DNA from: Sympetrum striolatum | Taxonomy: Eukaryota > Arthropoda > Insecta > Odonata > Libellulidae | DNA length: 64,000 bases | Direction: 5' to 3' | Assembly (NCBI GenBank): GCA_947579665.1 | Contig: OX388350.1 | Coordinates: forward strand, 29,297,393 to 29,361,392 | Translations under genes and position numbers: made by a program | Shown: in pieces, positions 34,250-46,114 of the stretch | How positions within the stretch are numbered: position 1 is the stretch's first letter | Layout of the letters: the number at the start of each line of letters is the position of its first letter | Notes under the pieces: model-generated | What the model was told of the DNA's origin: nothing | Database searches by the model: none | What the model saw: only the letters and a program-made list of their open reading frames with translations

Positions 34250-36170
34250 TAATAAGAAGTGGAAATCTTGTCACCTTTTTCATAGTGGACATTTAATAAT
34301 TGCGGGCAGCATTGGGTTTTGGTGCCCGCGTGAGGGTGACAATGTATCACAATGTATGAACGTATGTGAAGCATACATTACATTTAGCTCCTACTCTTGC
34401 TTTCCCTCCAAAAAGAGCTTTTTTCTTCGTTGTACGCCGACAGACGCCACAGACAACCAGTCATTGCGGAGAGGATATCTTTCAGTAGTTGAAAGTTTGA
34501 TGCAGAAAATCCATAGGAGAGGGAAACGTAATTCCACTGTAGACGAGTAGAAGTTATTGCTATATTTCGTGTACGAAGAAAACTAAGGAAAGTAATGGTG
34601 TTACATGGAATCAAAAGGTACGTTTTCTTGTTTTCTTTTGGTTGTATTTTTACATGAACCCGTTTGTGAGAAATCGTTGCCCGTATAAAATGAGGTGGTA
34701 TGTGATATTGTGACTAGGAACTTAGTTTTAGATTTTGAGAGAAACTAAGGGGTAAATACAACGCTATAAACGAGGAAACCGAAAAAGCCACGGCAACGGA
34801 CGATAGAATGTACGAGAATAAGTAGTGGTGCTATTATTTATAGTATAGATCCATTATATGATAAAAGGATTGAGTTGAGTGAGATATGAAGTAAAATATT
34901 ACTAAACTAGTATATTAGTTGTGATGCTAATGATTCGTTATGTTTGGAATTCTATCAGATATTTCTTAAGAAGGACTTTAAAACTATCAATTTATATAAA
35001 TCCTCTGACACCAATATATCGTATTAGGATTATGTAAATTTTCGTTTTGGTTCAAGTGGCAAGGCCTCGGAGAATGTTATGTTGATGTCGGTAAACAATA
35101 TTGATGCCTATTACTCACTCAAGAGCTGGTAAAATGGATATTATTTTACCTGTAACTATTAAAAAATGTTTAGTCTAAATCGCTTACCTTTTCCCACTAA
35201 ATATATTCAGCGTAGATTCTTCATCTTCATCCTTGAATAATCTCAATATTTACATTGCTTTTCTGATCACCTTTATTGAGTATATTTACATTTTTTGGTT
35301 ATGTGAATTATGTCCTATATTCTATATAAACTCTTGTTTAACTTAGATAAGAAATATTACCTTTTCTTCAGCTGTAGTTCAATTGATACATTTTTAAGTT
35401 TAGTATGATAAAATATTGACTTTCTGTTGGCTTCATTTCAATATCACAGTTATTTATAGTTAGTATTATTTAAATTTTGAAGTAATTCACCTTCCATTAA
35501 AAACGTAAATAAATAAGAGTCTGAATTCATGATTACTTCCTTCAATCAGTGAGTTAATGCCGATACTCGTAATCCGTGTTATATGTGAGTGGTTCCGAAT
35601 GAAACGTTACTCCTTACTTCAAATCGTAAGAATTAAATACAATCATGCAATTCAATAACGTTAAAACTGATTCACAACGTAGTTAAAAGGTAAAGCCATT
35701 TAAATTGCATATATGGTGGTTATTAAAATTATACAGTCTTCCATTGATTAGCTTAGCAAATATATGTCATGTATGTCTATATTGACGAAAGACTGAGTTT
35801 TGCTTACACTTTACAGTATTAAATGCAGTTATTATATAGATACCATTAATCGTCAGCGATAAATTTATTTCACTGGCAATGTAAAACTTTTATTCATACT
35901 TATAAATTATCTGAAACATAAAACTTACTTCACGGCACTTATATGTGGCACCGTATATGTTAGGATTTAAAAAGAGAAAAAAAGCCAATGTCGCAAGAAA
36001 TATCGGTGTAAAGGAAACGTACAGACCTATGTAGAATCTTTTGAGGATATTCAACCGAAAATATCACTGATAAAACTTTTTAGCGATAAGCCAAATGAGG
36101 TTAGTGGCTAGCTGTGGTAATCTCCGCCATATTGGGAAAGGAAAGGGTTAAAGGTACATACTTTGCACAT
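34250..36170. other. Unassigned AT-rich DNA
   Basis: No recognisable gene or repeat. Two overlapping frames at 34356-34614 lack motifs. Confidence 0.4.
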
Positions 36171-36175
36171 AAGAG

Positions 36176-36240
36176 AAAAAGTCTGATCTTTCCCGACCCT
36201 ATCAGACTTTTTTCAAGTCCGTTTTTCCTTTGGGTTCTGC
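36176..36240 (+). repeat. Truncated SINE B tail
   Basis: CCCTATCAGACTTTTTTCAAG followed by CGTTTTTCCTTTGGG matches the tails of the SINE B copies at 8700-8975. The tRNA-derived head is reduced to a few bases. Confidence 0.55.
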
Positions 36241-36442
36241 CATATTGTTTGTTTATATCGCGGTTATAGTAAATTTTGAGGGTTTATAGCTCACTCAATA
36301 TTGCAATATGTTAACAATCACTTTAAATGCCAGTATTGGCTTAAATATCGATTATAATTCACCTTGTTGGGGTCAAGGTGAACATCGTAGTTAAAGTTAA
36401 CTGTAAATATATACATTATAATACAGAGCCTTTTTTATACTG

Positions 36443-36526
36443 GGAGCGAAAGTGAAAACAAACTTTTACTATTTTTTTGACTATTTGATTTGATATTTGA
36501 TAGAAGTTTGTTTTCACTTTCGCTCC
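36443..36526. repeat. Perfect 23-bp-arm hairpin
   Basis: GGAGCGAAAGTGAAAACAAA... (36443-36465) and its exact complement (36504-36526) flank a 38-base AT-rich loop. The match is flawless in a region where other repeats have diverged, so it is young or maintained. No TA or other clear target duplication was seen. Confidence 0.8.
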
Positions 36527-37789
36527 TGAAGGATCCATACCACGAAGCCAAGCAGTTTATTTTTATCTTTCTACTTTTTTATACTCTTTCTCTTCTTATA
36601 CAACTGTCGAAATTGTGTCTCAGAATAGTTCAACGAAGCTCTCGATTTATCAATTCTCTATTCTTAAGGAATTTTTCTTTCCAAATACTCGTTTAAATAG
36701 ATGCATAGGTATATTTAAATTAAATTCCTTTAAATACTGAATTGGTATTATCTCTAACAGATTTCCGTAAAGGTAATTTGCAAATGTATCTAACTGTACG
36801 ACATACTAATGAATTACCCGACCAAAATGACGGAACCAAATTTAACTTTCAAATATCTACAACTTTGGCTGCATTTATTTGATTCTCTTGAACAATTTAA
36901 ACTAAAAATATTCGCCATTTTTTTAAACCATCCATCGCGATAGAAGCTAAAGCTGCAGATATAAACGGAACGACTTAAAATGAATTTCATGAAAATTGAT
37001 TGAACCTCGTGTAATATATGGGAATTACCTGAACTAACTCAACATGAGTTTCTTCATAGTCAACGTGGCTTATTTTTGCTAAAACTCACCTAAACGTTTT
37101 CTCTATTCCCGCCACGCATTAATATTGTTTCTTATATAACCATACTAAGGAAAATCGGGTTCAAAAGAATTGTTCGTATATGGTCGTCTGTCCCTAAGTT
37201 TTGACTATTAAAACTGTAAATACCGAAATCACATAGTATCCTCTTAAAGCAACGATTATGTACTTACCATTTCACAAAATATAGATTTTGCTCAAAATCT
37301 CTCATTTGAATTGTATTTGTTAATTCGGTTGCTAAAATAACATCAAACTTGTTTACGTAGTTACCTTTGGAATCTGCTTGAGTGCAACATTTAAATTTGC
37401 ATTTATTACGAACGAAACCCTTTCATTAGAAGTATAATTGAGCAAGTACAATTTAAGTCTATTATATAGGACGTTATATTATATACAAAAATACATAGCT
37501 GACAATTATTTTCCGAAGTTAAGTTATGCTTTCCTTGCAATGAAATTGCGAATCTGGTTCTCCATGCATTTCTTACGGACCTATGATTCTTATACATTTG
37601 TATGTGAGTCAACAATCGCCTAAGTCGTCAGGGGGAATGTTTGTTTATAACCGCAAAATTATTCAAACATTTCGTGTTTTTATCTGAATTCTCACGATTT
37701 AGAATCTAAAACAATAGGAATAGGGACTTTTTCGATTCGGATATCTCAGTTGTTATATTTTTTATAGCCTAATTATTCGGTGGTAGTTA

Positions 37790-37862
37790 GCTCTCGGATA
37801 GCCAAGTGGGCTAGACGTCCGGCTTGTACGGAAGTGGCTAGGGCTCAATCCCCGTCCGGAGC
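37790..37862 (+). repeat. tRNA-like module 1 (copy C)
   Basis: Nearly identical to the minus-strand module at 2398-2470: D arm AGCC-AAGTG-GGCT and anticodon-like hairpin TCCG-GCTTGTA-CGGA. The T stem is weakened (AGGG-CTCAATC-CCCG). The internal pol III box B has lost its invariant TTC. Confidence 0.65.
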
Positions 37863-38541
37863 AAAATTTTTCCGCTAAAGATCGGCGGTAAGTCCGTCTT
37901 TTCCATATTCTTATTTTCGGACTAACTCTTCAATATCTTTAAAAATCATTATCTGTTCCAGTGTTATTGTATATCGTAATTGTCTTACAAATAACTTTTC
38001 GTTTACAAGAGAAACCGCAGTAGTGATTAAGATAGTTTCAATAACCGTAAAGTGATCTATCTAAATGAATGAAATGATGATTAATGATATTAGTAAATAG
38101 GAGGGTAAACAAACAAAGGACCAGTCAGAATTCCATAAAAAGTCATAAGATATGGAATCTAACAGTTCAATGCAGATAAAGGGAAAACGACATTTTTCTA
38201 TTGACGAATTCCTCTATATAATAGAATGATTTAGCTAGTATTCTTCCAGTTTTTTTGCGAAATTGTTTATTAGTTAAATTGAGAGTTATATCAGTTTAAT
38301 TCCTGCCACATATACTTTATAATAGTAATTTAAAAATAGATTTCATCAATTAATCGAGTACAGTTCAACAATCACCTAAGTCGCCTGGGGATGTTTTGTT
38401 TATAACCGCAAAAATATACAAATATTTTGGCTTTGTTTGAATACTCACTATTTAGAATCTAAAACAATAGTAATATGGATTTTTTCGATTCGGATATCTG
38501 AATTGGTATTGTTTATAAAGCCTCATTAATCGATGACACTG

Positions 38542-38605
38542 GAGCTCTGGGTGGCCGAGTGGGCCACTTGCTCGATAAGCGTGGGGCGATCGGGCTCCAG
38601 GGCGC
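38542..38605 (+). repeat. tRNA-like module 2 (copy C)
   Basis: GAGCTCTGGGTGGCCGAGTG start with a good box A. The 3' half ends GGGCTCCAGGGCGC without a usable box B. It matches 1779-1842 on the minus strand. Confidence 0.6.
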
Positions 38606-38762
38606 AATTTTTTTCCGGTAACGATTGGCATTTTCGCATTCCTATTTTCGGAATAACTCTTCATAATCATCGAAATTGATAATCCGACACAGTAATTGAT
38701 GAAATATTGCTGAGAAGGATATTTTATTCATCCTTAGTCATACATTCGGGTTTCCTGGTATT

Positions 38763-38790
38763 AGCTCGGGTTCAATCCCCCATAAGGGCA
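38763..38790 (+). repeat. Remnant of tRNA-like module 3 (copy C)
   Basis: AGCTCGGGTTCAATCCCCCA retains box B-like sequence only. It matches the remnant at 1595-1625. Confidence 0.5.
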
Positions 38791-39244
38791 ATTTTTTTTC
38801 TGGTAACGATTGGCGGCTAGACCGTCTTTTCCGCATTCATATTTTCGGACTAACTCTTCAATATCATTAATAATCAACATCTGACCCAGCAAGTGATAGA
38901 ATAAGGCTAAAATGTATATTTTATTCGTCGGTAGTCATACATTCACTTGAATCACTAAAAGTTTCAAATCCATGTAACATTGAAAAGTATTGCACTACTA
39001 CGAACGTGTGAAATGTTTTTTTGTGTTATTTGACGGTTGTTCCTCAGATAGGAATTCGGTTATGAAAGGTTCGCTGTAAGAATAATAACATACAATCAAC
39101 ATCGAATATTATAAAGAAGAAGATTCTTTTAGTGGACTCTACTAAGTGATTTTTACTCTCTTTCAGCAATATCGAGAATTTAATTTTTAATATTGAATTA
39201 AATGCTGAAGTTCATAAAATTTTAAAATCCCAGACAGTCCGTTT

Positions 39245-39534
39245 TGTTACTAAGTGGAAAAATTAAACACGGCTGTGTTATTAACATTAAGAGTTGAATA
39301 GCTCCAAATAGCCGTTGTCTGATAAAAAGTTTCCCCTGTCCACTTTGAAATATAAACAGTCTTTATTGTTTAATGCTTTCACAGTCTTATAGTTTGTCTT
39401 GTTAGAGTTTGATTTGTTGGAATCGTTAAGTATACATAAGTTATACATAAGGTAAAGTTTTCTATAATCTGTAAACATGATAAATTACTGAATTTTTGAA
39501 TAAACAATGCCTATTTGGAGTATTTAGTCCGTTT
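39245..39534. mobile_element. Insertion in copy C with 9-bp direct repeat
   Basis: AGTCCGTTT occurs at 39236-39244 and again at 39526-39534. Copy B (29350-29372) has an uninterrupted sequence of exactly the length expected if the insert plus one repeat is removed. The insert begins with sequence like 7930-7995 (AACACGGCTGT..ATTAA, then CTCCAAATAGCC). A clear terminal inverted repeat was not found, so the type of element is open. Confidence 0.6.
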
Positions 39535-39959
39535 CGTATTGCTTTCGAAACTGGAAACATTAAATTACGTAAATGAGAAATTGGTAATGAAATCTTAAAA
39601 AGCCTAGATTCCACAATTTCTCTCGCTTTTTTGTCATTTATTTATTCGTTCTTCCTTGCATAATTCTTAAATGTGATAATCTTTCGACTCTTTTTCTTCC
39701 GATATCAACAGTCCACTCAGACATGATATCAATCATAACTCAATCCGTTATTTTTAATATCGGAAATTCAATTTTTAGCATTAATTAAAATTCGAATTTA
39801 ACAAAAGATTTTTAATTAATTTGATAGATCCCACAATTCGACTAAGTAAGATGTTATTCAATCGATTTCACTGATAATTATAAATTTATTCTTATGACTA
39901 TTCAATCCTAATAGTTTGACTAGCTGACTTATATTTGTCCTTCTCCTTCCATTTTCAAT

Positions 39960-40440
39960 CTGTATATCTCTTCACTTCTCTTAATTATTTCCACAGATTT
40001 TTCTTCTTTTCCCGCCGTATTTTCTTCACAACGGAGGCACCTAATTTTGCTGCTCTATTCTCCGTGAATATATGTATTTTTACATTCTCTTACCTCGCTC
40101 AAACTTTATCGCCCAACGAGATGTGACCAGTGAACCCGACAATAAACTAAAACATACCAGAGTCGCTGGGTCTATTCACTTCGGAGCATTTACACTCCTT
40201 TCCCCATTTTATTTCTTCGTTCCTTTTCTCCCCTTCCTCGGAGATCGCTACCCCGTTTGCCTTGCTTCATTCTTCGGTATTTATAACTCTATTTCCTTCG
40301 CATCCCCCGAGAGTATTTTTCATCACCACTAACAAATTCCTATCACCGAAAAAACGATTGCACTGCCTCTTAACTCAGGGACATAAACTTCTAATGTTTA
40401 CAGTTATAAAAGCTCAACCCATTTTCCGTACCTTTCTCTA
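39960..40440. other. C/T-rich patch with chance frames
   Basis: Phenylalanine/serine-rich overlapping frames on the plus strand (39935-40444) result from the T/C-rich composition. No domain recognised. Confidence 0.35.
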
Positions 40441-40459
40441 TTAAGGAAGATAAGCAAGT

Positions 40460-41430
40460 TAGGTTACGGCGCTGATGTCGTTATAATGATGGTGTGGTCC
40501 TCTAGTAAAAATTCTGCCCGCGTCTGAATGCGGTAATGGTCAACTTTCCCAACGGCTAGAGTCGAGGGGACGGTCGCGAGAAAGTGGGAGCCTTTCTCTA
40601 ACATTAATCTTCTCGATATTCCTGCTAGGAGCAGTTTGAAAGTCGCTGAAAATTTTATTCCGAGCGCGTGATTGGATTTAACGATCAAGGGAAAAGATGT
40701 GATGATGCATCTCATATTTTCCTTATTGGAAGAATTGATTTTAACTGGCGGTTTTTCCCAAATTTGTTCATGGAAAATTTATCTCTTTGAGATGTTTTCT
40801 CTGAGATTATGTGAGAAGTGTGGAGTACCAAATGGCTTTTGAAGCTGATCAAATTTTAGATTCTGGCTAATAATGCCATTAGCCTACTCTATCTTATGAT
40901 ATCCCCTTGTACAAAAAAGTCGTTCTGAGCAATTTGGAACAAATATTATTCTTTTTGATTGCTCCTTATACCAAAAGTCATAAGTTTTCGTGTTTTACGT
41001 GTACGTTCTCATTTCACGTTCTTACGCTCACGCTCATAATACTTTCAATATTATTTCTCAGACGGCCATAATGAGATTATTTTACTCTGTCTTGTTTCTA
41101 TTTATCCCATGACTTATTATTTCTTTTATATAACGTTACTTTAACCTTCAAAATTGATTTAAATATCCTACCATTTTAATAAAGTATGTTATCGCTCGTT
41201 AATTTAAATGAGAAATAACAATTACGTCAGAAAATCGTTAATATTTTGCCTAAACGCTCAGAGAAAAGAGACGCACTGTTTATCGTAATCTTGGGATAAA
41301 TTAAAATTAATGGTTTCAAAATGTTTATTTCAGATAGGTTTATTATGAAGAAAAATATGGAAAGGAATATATACAATCAAAATATTGTTGCTAACAGGTA
41401 ATAAAAACAATTTTTATTAATGACATGTTA
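40460..41430. other. Unassigned DNA
   Basis: A short GC-richer stretch (40490-40700) is followed by AT-rich DNA. No gene recognised. Confidence 0.4.
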
Positions 41431-41447
41431 ACAAGTGAATAACTGAA

Positions 41448-41503
41448 CCATCGTAATCAAACACTTAGCAACTTAGTAACTACTAAGTGTTTGATTATGA
41501 TGG
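41448..41503. repeat. 21-bp-arm hairpin
   Basis: CCATCGTAATCAAACACTTAG and its complement (one mismatch) flank a 14-base loop containing ACTTAGTAA. The following text, AAAGTGAGGATAGAACATAT, resembles the flank of fold-back 3 (GTGAAGATTGAACATATTAA at 47825), so the two loci may share an ancestor. Confidence 0.65.
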
Positions 41504-42159
41504 CTTATAATGAATTCCACAAAGTGAGGATAGAACATATTAATTATAATAGTGAATAACTGGTTTGTTAGGATTAGTGAAAGGAAAGGAAACCTAACTT
41601 CTACAACCATTGGCACGTGCAAAACGCAAACAACCGGGTATGTTCTTTATAGTTCTTTTAATTGATAATAATCAAATGAAAATAGTTATTTTAATTTTGA
41701 TAAGGAATTATTGTAAGCTTTTATGATACTTGTTGAGAAAATAATTTTGAAGGTGTAAACTAATCAGAACTTTCTCGTATATCATCAAGCTTTAGGATAG
41801 AAAACTACTAGAAATTTACAGGAAGTAATTATTCATTAGGTTCCAAGGAGGTGAAGGTTAAAGGGCTGGTAGTCAGGTCACCTCGGGGTCAGAGGTGTGC
41901 ATCAAAGGAGAGAGGACATCATCTTGAAAGACGAATGAAACACATCAAGACGCCTATAAAACCTTGGATATTCATATAAACTCCCATCGATCATAATAAA
42001 CCCCACCTATATCCCGGTCGATTCGGATCGAAATCCGTATCGCTCCAGACGCAGAAAAGCCACATATTTCACGGTCCTTCGCAGCTGCGATATCCTTTAA
42101 ACTTCTTCCGTGCTCGCGAGGGCTAATGGCGAGTGATTTAGTGCAGTATCTCCATAATG

Positions 42160-42720
42160 CGTTTTTCAATCTCGCGGAGCCTCAATTTGGGTCCCAACAC
42201 GCGCTATCCCCTCGCTAAACTCCTTCTACGCATCCCGGCACTCCTACCAGCTCCCCTCCCCTTGCGTGACCCCCGCCGAGCTGGGGCGTGAGAACAGGGC
42301 GGTGGTTTCGCTTTGGGCGATTTTCCATAAGAGAAGTATACGGAGGCGGGGTAAAATACGGATCTGGAAATTAGGAAGGATGCACGCGGGAGGAGAGGGT
42401 TGTGACGGGATTTCGTGGATGGAGGAGCGGTGATTATGGTGATGACGAAGAGAGGAAGTGGAGGATACAGCACCGGGAGGTGGGAGGACGTGGAGTCCTA
42501 AGCGCATCGGAGATAGGGTTGCTGGAGTTAAGCGATTCCGAAGTGTTGTACCGATAGTTTTTCGCCGAAATGGTCTTCCAAGATAAGCCACATCCAAACC
42601 TATTCCATCAATTGTCTGTAAGGAATGCAGCCGGAAGGATTTAAGTCCTAATGATTCCGCCATTAGCCATCAAATTCCCCCGAGCTTGTATGAGTCCTAC
42701 GAGGCACGTAGATGAAAAGT
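42160..42720. other. GC-rich island
   Basis: CpG-rich block with a 139-codon minus frame (42244-42663) and an overlapping 89-codon frame. The longer peptide is arginine-, leucine- and proline-rich and has no recognisable domain. It could include a first exon or promoter of a gene outside the window, but I see no evidence strong enough to call one. Confidence 0.4.
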
Positions 42721-43349
42721 TAGGTTTTTCCCCTCACCCTAAATGCAACAAGTGGAAAAGGTTCCCATGAATGCACCACACTTCTCTCAGCGTTTGAAAT
42801 GCGAGTATCCAGGAATAATGCCATCGAATAGCATAACTCATGCCACAATAGGTTTCACATCACCATAGCAAATCTAAGACAGGCAAAAAGTAGGAACTTA
42901 GATTCACGACTTCCGCCTTCACTTCAAGGAGCCTTACAGTGTCACCCATCACAATAAATTTAAAAGAATTCCAGTGTCAATTGGAATAGACGTCTTGAAC
43001 ATGACAACAAGACTATGTCGTTGTATCGATATAAGTAGTGAGTAGCTCAATCGCTCTGTGCTGACACCCTCTCCTAGACTCTGGAAGGCAGCTTGAGATG
43101 GAATAATGTAGGCGTAGATATGACTGTTTGTGGAAGTCAATTTTCATTTATTAAGATGAATGAATAAATACTATAATCATTATGTCTCTGGTATTGCAGT
43201 ATTGAAACTCTGTACCGAATTCCCGATCTCTTTTCCAAGATTTTTCTTTTAACAATAATCCTCATCATTATCTAACTAATTGTCTCTACACAGATTTGCT
43301 GTATGCTTTCGATTCTTCTTCTCCATAGGATTCGATAATATCCTCTTTA

Positions 43350-43469
43350 TTATATATTATTTCCGTACTTGATTAGTTTGTGTTTTGAGTCCAACTGGAT
43401 ATGGTGGTCCTTCTCCAAATCTTTCATTCTGCTTCTTATATCTGTGTTTCTTTCGTCATTGACGTTCAT
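43350..43469 (-). CDS. Weak small ORF, charged peptide
   Basis: The minus strand reads a 39-codon frame starting ATG at 43469 and ending TAA at 43350. It encodes a highly charged peptide (for example NDERNTDIRSRMKDLEKDHH). A second acidic stretch (EDIIESYGEEESKAYSKSV) follows in another frame just beyond it. The pair looks like a decayed coding region or exon remnant, but no family is recognised. Confidence 0.2.
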   Translation of the reverse strand: MNVNDERNTDIRSRMKDLEKDHHIQLDSKHKLIKYGNNI

Positions 43470-44119
43470 TGTGTGCAAAGACGAAATAAAATACAGTGCA
43501 TATTAGTGCCTTAAATAATTTTTCGTGAAGTGGTTATTCGGTGATATGTTATTGTTTAGCTCATTAATATATCTTTAAATAAAGCTGGAACCTCATGGGG
43601 TTGAGTGCATGACCAATGACCATTCGAACGTGTACTCGACTCGAAGTACTAAGCAGTGATCGAGGTACTAACGAAACCTAGGTTGTTCTTATTAAAAAAT
43701 CCTTCTTGTGGACTCTTCTAGTGAGTAAGTGAGTTTTACTTTCTTGAAACTTGCCTTTGTGAGCACCCTGCTATTGTTTTTATTTCCTTGAATAAAGTAA
43801 ACTACCCTAAATAAAAATTCCTCTCCTATAACAACGACATTTCTCAGCTAATTCCTACATATTTTAAAAATTTTATAGCAAGAGTGCTTGAATATCATCA
43901 GATATCTTGCGGAATGTAAAAGGTGGGCAATGATTAACTAGTTAGCACAATCGATCTTCCATTACTGAAAACCTTGGCATCCATATTAGGGGAAATCTTA
44001 TGGGAAATTTGCAATTTTTCCCTTCAACGTCCTGATACGGTCGCGGCAGAATCTGATGGGCGCATCGATAATGAGTATTGAGCGTCATGTTTAAACAATC
44101 ACCCGGACAACGAAAGTAA

Positions 44120-44430
44120 ACCTCATGAGAAAGGATGGAATCCGATGCAATCCCATGCATGCCGTTAGGAATGAAAAATGGCGGTAAGGGAAGGATCGAG
44201 ACGAGAAATTCCCACAGAAAGAACGCCAACCCTCGCAATATAACGATCAGCAGCCCTTCTCTTCGCGTGTCCCTTCTGACCCTTCCCTTTCCCATCGTGC
44301 CGGTCTATCTGCTCTACTTATCCGTTTGTCGACGAACACAAATCGACGCTCTTCCGTGATGTTTGACGGAAACGGAAAAAGGAGTTTTGAGCTTCGAGAT
44401 TTTCGGAGATCTCCATTGTTTTCCATAGGA
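44120..44430. other. GC-richer patch
   Basis: Overlapping frames on both strands (43942-44511) without domains. CpGs are frequent compared with the flanks. Confidence 0.3.
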
Positions 44431-44542
44431 CTGAGCGGCCAATTGAAAGTACCCGTCTTCGATACCAGAAATGTTATTGAAATTCAGCAAGGATTCAAAA
44501 TCTGGCTCCAATTATGATGGAAATATACGTATGATGATAATA

Positions 44543-44760
44543 CTACAACGTTCAAAAATTTCCCGAACTTATTATTTCTCGCGGTAACGCCGAGCAGGAG
44601 AAATGTCAAATTCTGGCGGTAGGTAGTGTCACAGAGAGTGTTTGTACAGCTACCTATCACCTACCTACCTACCAACCTATCTAGCACCAGAATTTTAAAT
44701 TTCTCCTGTTCGGCGTTTTCGCGGGAAAAACTAAGTTTGAGAACTTTTTGAACGTTGTAG
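44543..44760. mobile_element. 218-bp TA-flanked fold-back MITE
   Basis: Ends CTACAACGTTCAAAAA / complement, flanked by TA (44541-44542 and 44761-44762). The inverted arms extend about 85 bases and include CGCGGTAACGCCGAGCAGGA on the left and its near complement on the right, then AAATTCTGG. The centre carries a CTAC(C)/TACC short repeat (44650-44685). A TA target with long inverted arms fits a mariner-type MITE; the family is not identified. Confidence 0.8.
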
Positions 44761-45379
44761 TATTCACAAAAGGCACCTTCTGTGTCAAGTTAACCTCATT
44801 ATTGGTCATATATCCCCTCCACCATTACCTATTCTACCTACCTAAAGGTCTGGAGAAGTAATGGGGCTTACTTGGAAAGGTGAGGGGTGAGGAAGTTTTC
44901 TCTTGCTTTCCTTGCTCTTCCAGAATACTATTAATGGAAATTCCAACATTATGGATATTTCATTTATGCCCACACTACGATCTCCAAAATATCGCAAGAT
45001 TTTTAATCGATCGAATCAAAACTCACAGAATCAGTATTTGACTTGAAATAACACTTTGATTAGATTATATTAAAGGTTAGTTCAAGTGAAATATTTACTC
45101 AGTGAATTTATTGCTACCCAGTTATGGAATTCTACATAGTTATAGCTTTATCCATAGATTACATTGTTGAATTTAGTTGCCAAGGGAAGGAATACCACGA
45201 TGAAAGTGAAAATTTAAGTATAGAAAATAGTTCAAAGAGTAAACGAAAAATACAGTAAAAACAGAAGAAAATTGACCAGTTAGAGAAATATATATTTCGC
45301 TTATGTATTTTCTTAGCTATTATGAGATGTGGAATGACTATGAGTGGAGAGAAGTTGGAAATTATGGTTTGGAATCGTG

Positions 45380-45750
45380 AATCAAGAGGAAAATGAGTTG
45401 TGGTGGAGAAGAAATTCCGAGAAAGAAGAAGGCAGTAGCGGATGATTTAAAGAAAAAAGTCGACATGAAAATAAGAGTGGAAATTAACTCGAGACATCCT
45501 AATGGATGTTTCCGCAGCCAATTATCCTCTTTGCTAATTTCCGAGAACACCCATAACACGGCTTCTGAAGTCACCCGAGATTAGATCATCAGGTGTATTT
45601 CAGTTAAAAGTCCACGTCCGGGCAATCTTGAGTCATCAAAGGAACATGCGATCCAGAGAAAACGATTTCCTTTGTGGGAGAGGACGGTGGGCAGTCTCTT
45701 TTCCTCTCGAGACTTACGTATTATAACATATGCGAACTTAAATAATATCG
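45380..45750. other. Unassigned, moderately GC patch
   Basis: Two complementary frames (45393-45584 plus, 45362-45574 minus) share this DNA; neither has a recognised domain. Confidence 0.3.
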
Positions 45751-46030
45751 TTTGTCAATCTCGTTAACTATGTCAAGTCAAAATTAAATGGGAAATATTC
45801 TACTTATAATAATAATAATAATTTCTTTAGCGCAAGCTCCTAATTACATGCTCTGTAATATATAAATAAAAAGTACAAGTTAGAAAAAAATTCAAGTAAA
45901 CAAGCGGAAACGCAAATATCAATTCAAAAACCTAATACACAATACAAAAGCAAAACACTAATTAGAAAAACAAAGTACTAATAAGAATATAATTCACAGG
46001 ATTTGGCGAAGTTTGGTGGAAATTCATCAT

Positions 46031-46114
46031 GATGAGTAAAGATAAAAGTAGCAATTTTTCCTCAATTTTATTTTTTTGAATTTGAAAATATTACTACTTT
46101 TATCTTTTCTCATT
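46031..46114. repeat. Imperfect hairpin, ~25-bp arms
   Basis: GATGAGTAAAGATAAAAGTA... and its complement (22 of 25 matching) flank a 34-base T-rich loop. No known family. Confidence 0.6.

Larger units (their letters stand above)
36990..39950 (+). repeat. Large tRNA-module repeat family, copy C
   Basis: The longest copy. It opens with a block shared with B (TTGATTGAACCTCGTGTAAT, CAACGTGGCTTATTTTTGCT). Then come three successive tRNA-like modules, at 37790, 38542 and 38763 (the last a remnant), each with related flanks (CAACAATCGCCTAAG before, ATTTTCGGA.TAACTCTTCA after). The unit-1 tail with GAAACCGCAGTAGTGATTAA and AGTCATAAGATATGGAATCT is shared with copy A. The distal blocks match copy B. 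An insertion with a 9-bp direct repeat interrupts it at 39245-39534. No protein domain is seen in any frame. Confidence 0.75.

Noticed and set aside
42244..42663. 139-codon minus frame as a first exon
   Set aside because: No domain, no clear start context or splice donor, and an overlapping frame of similar quality.
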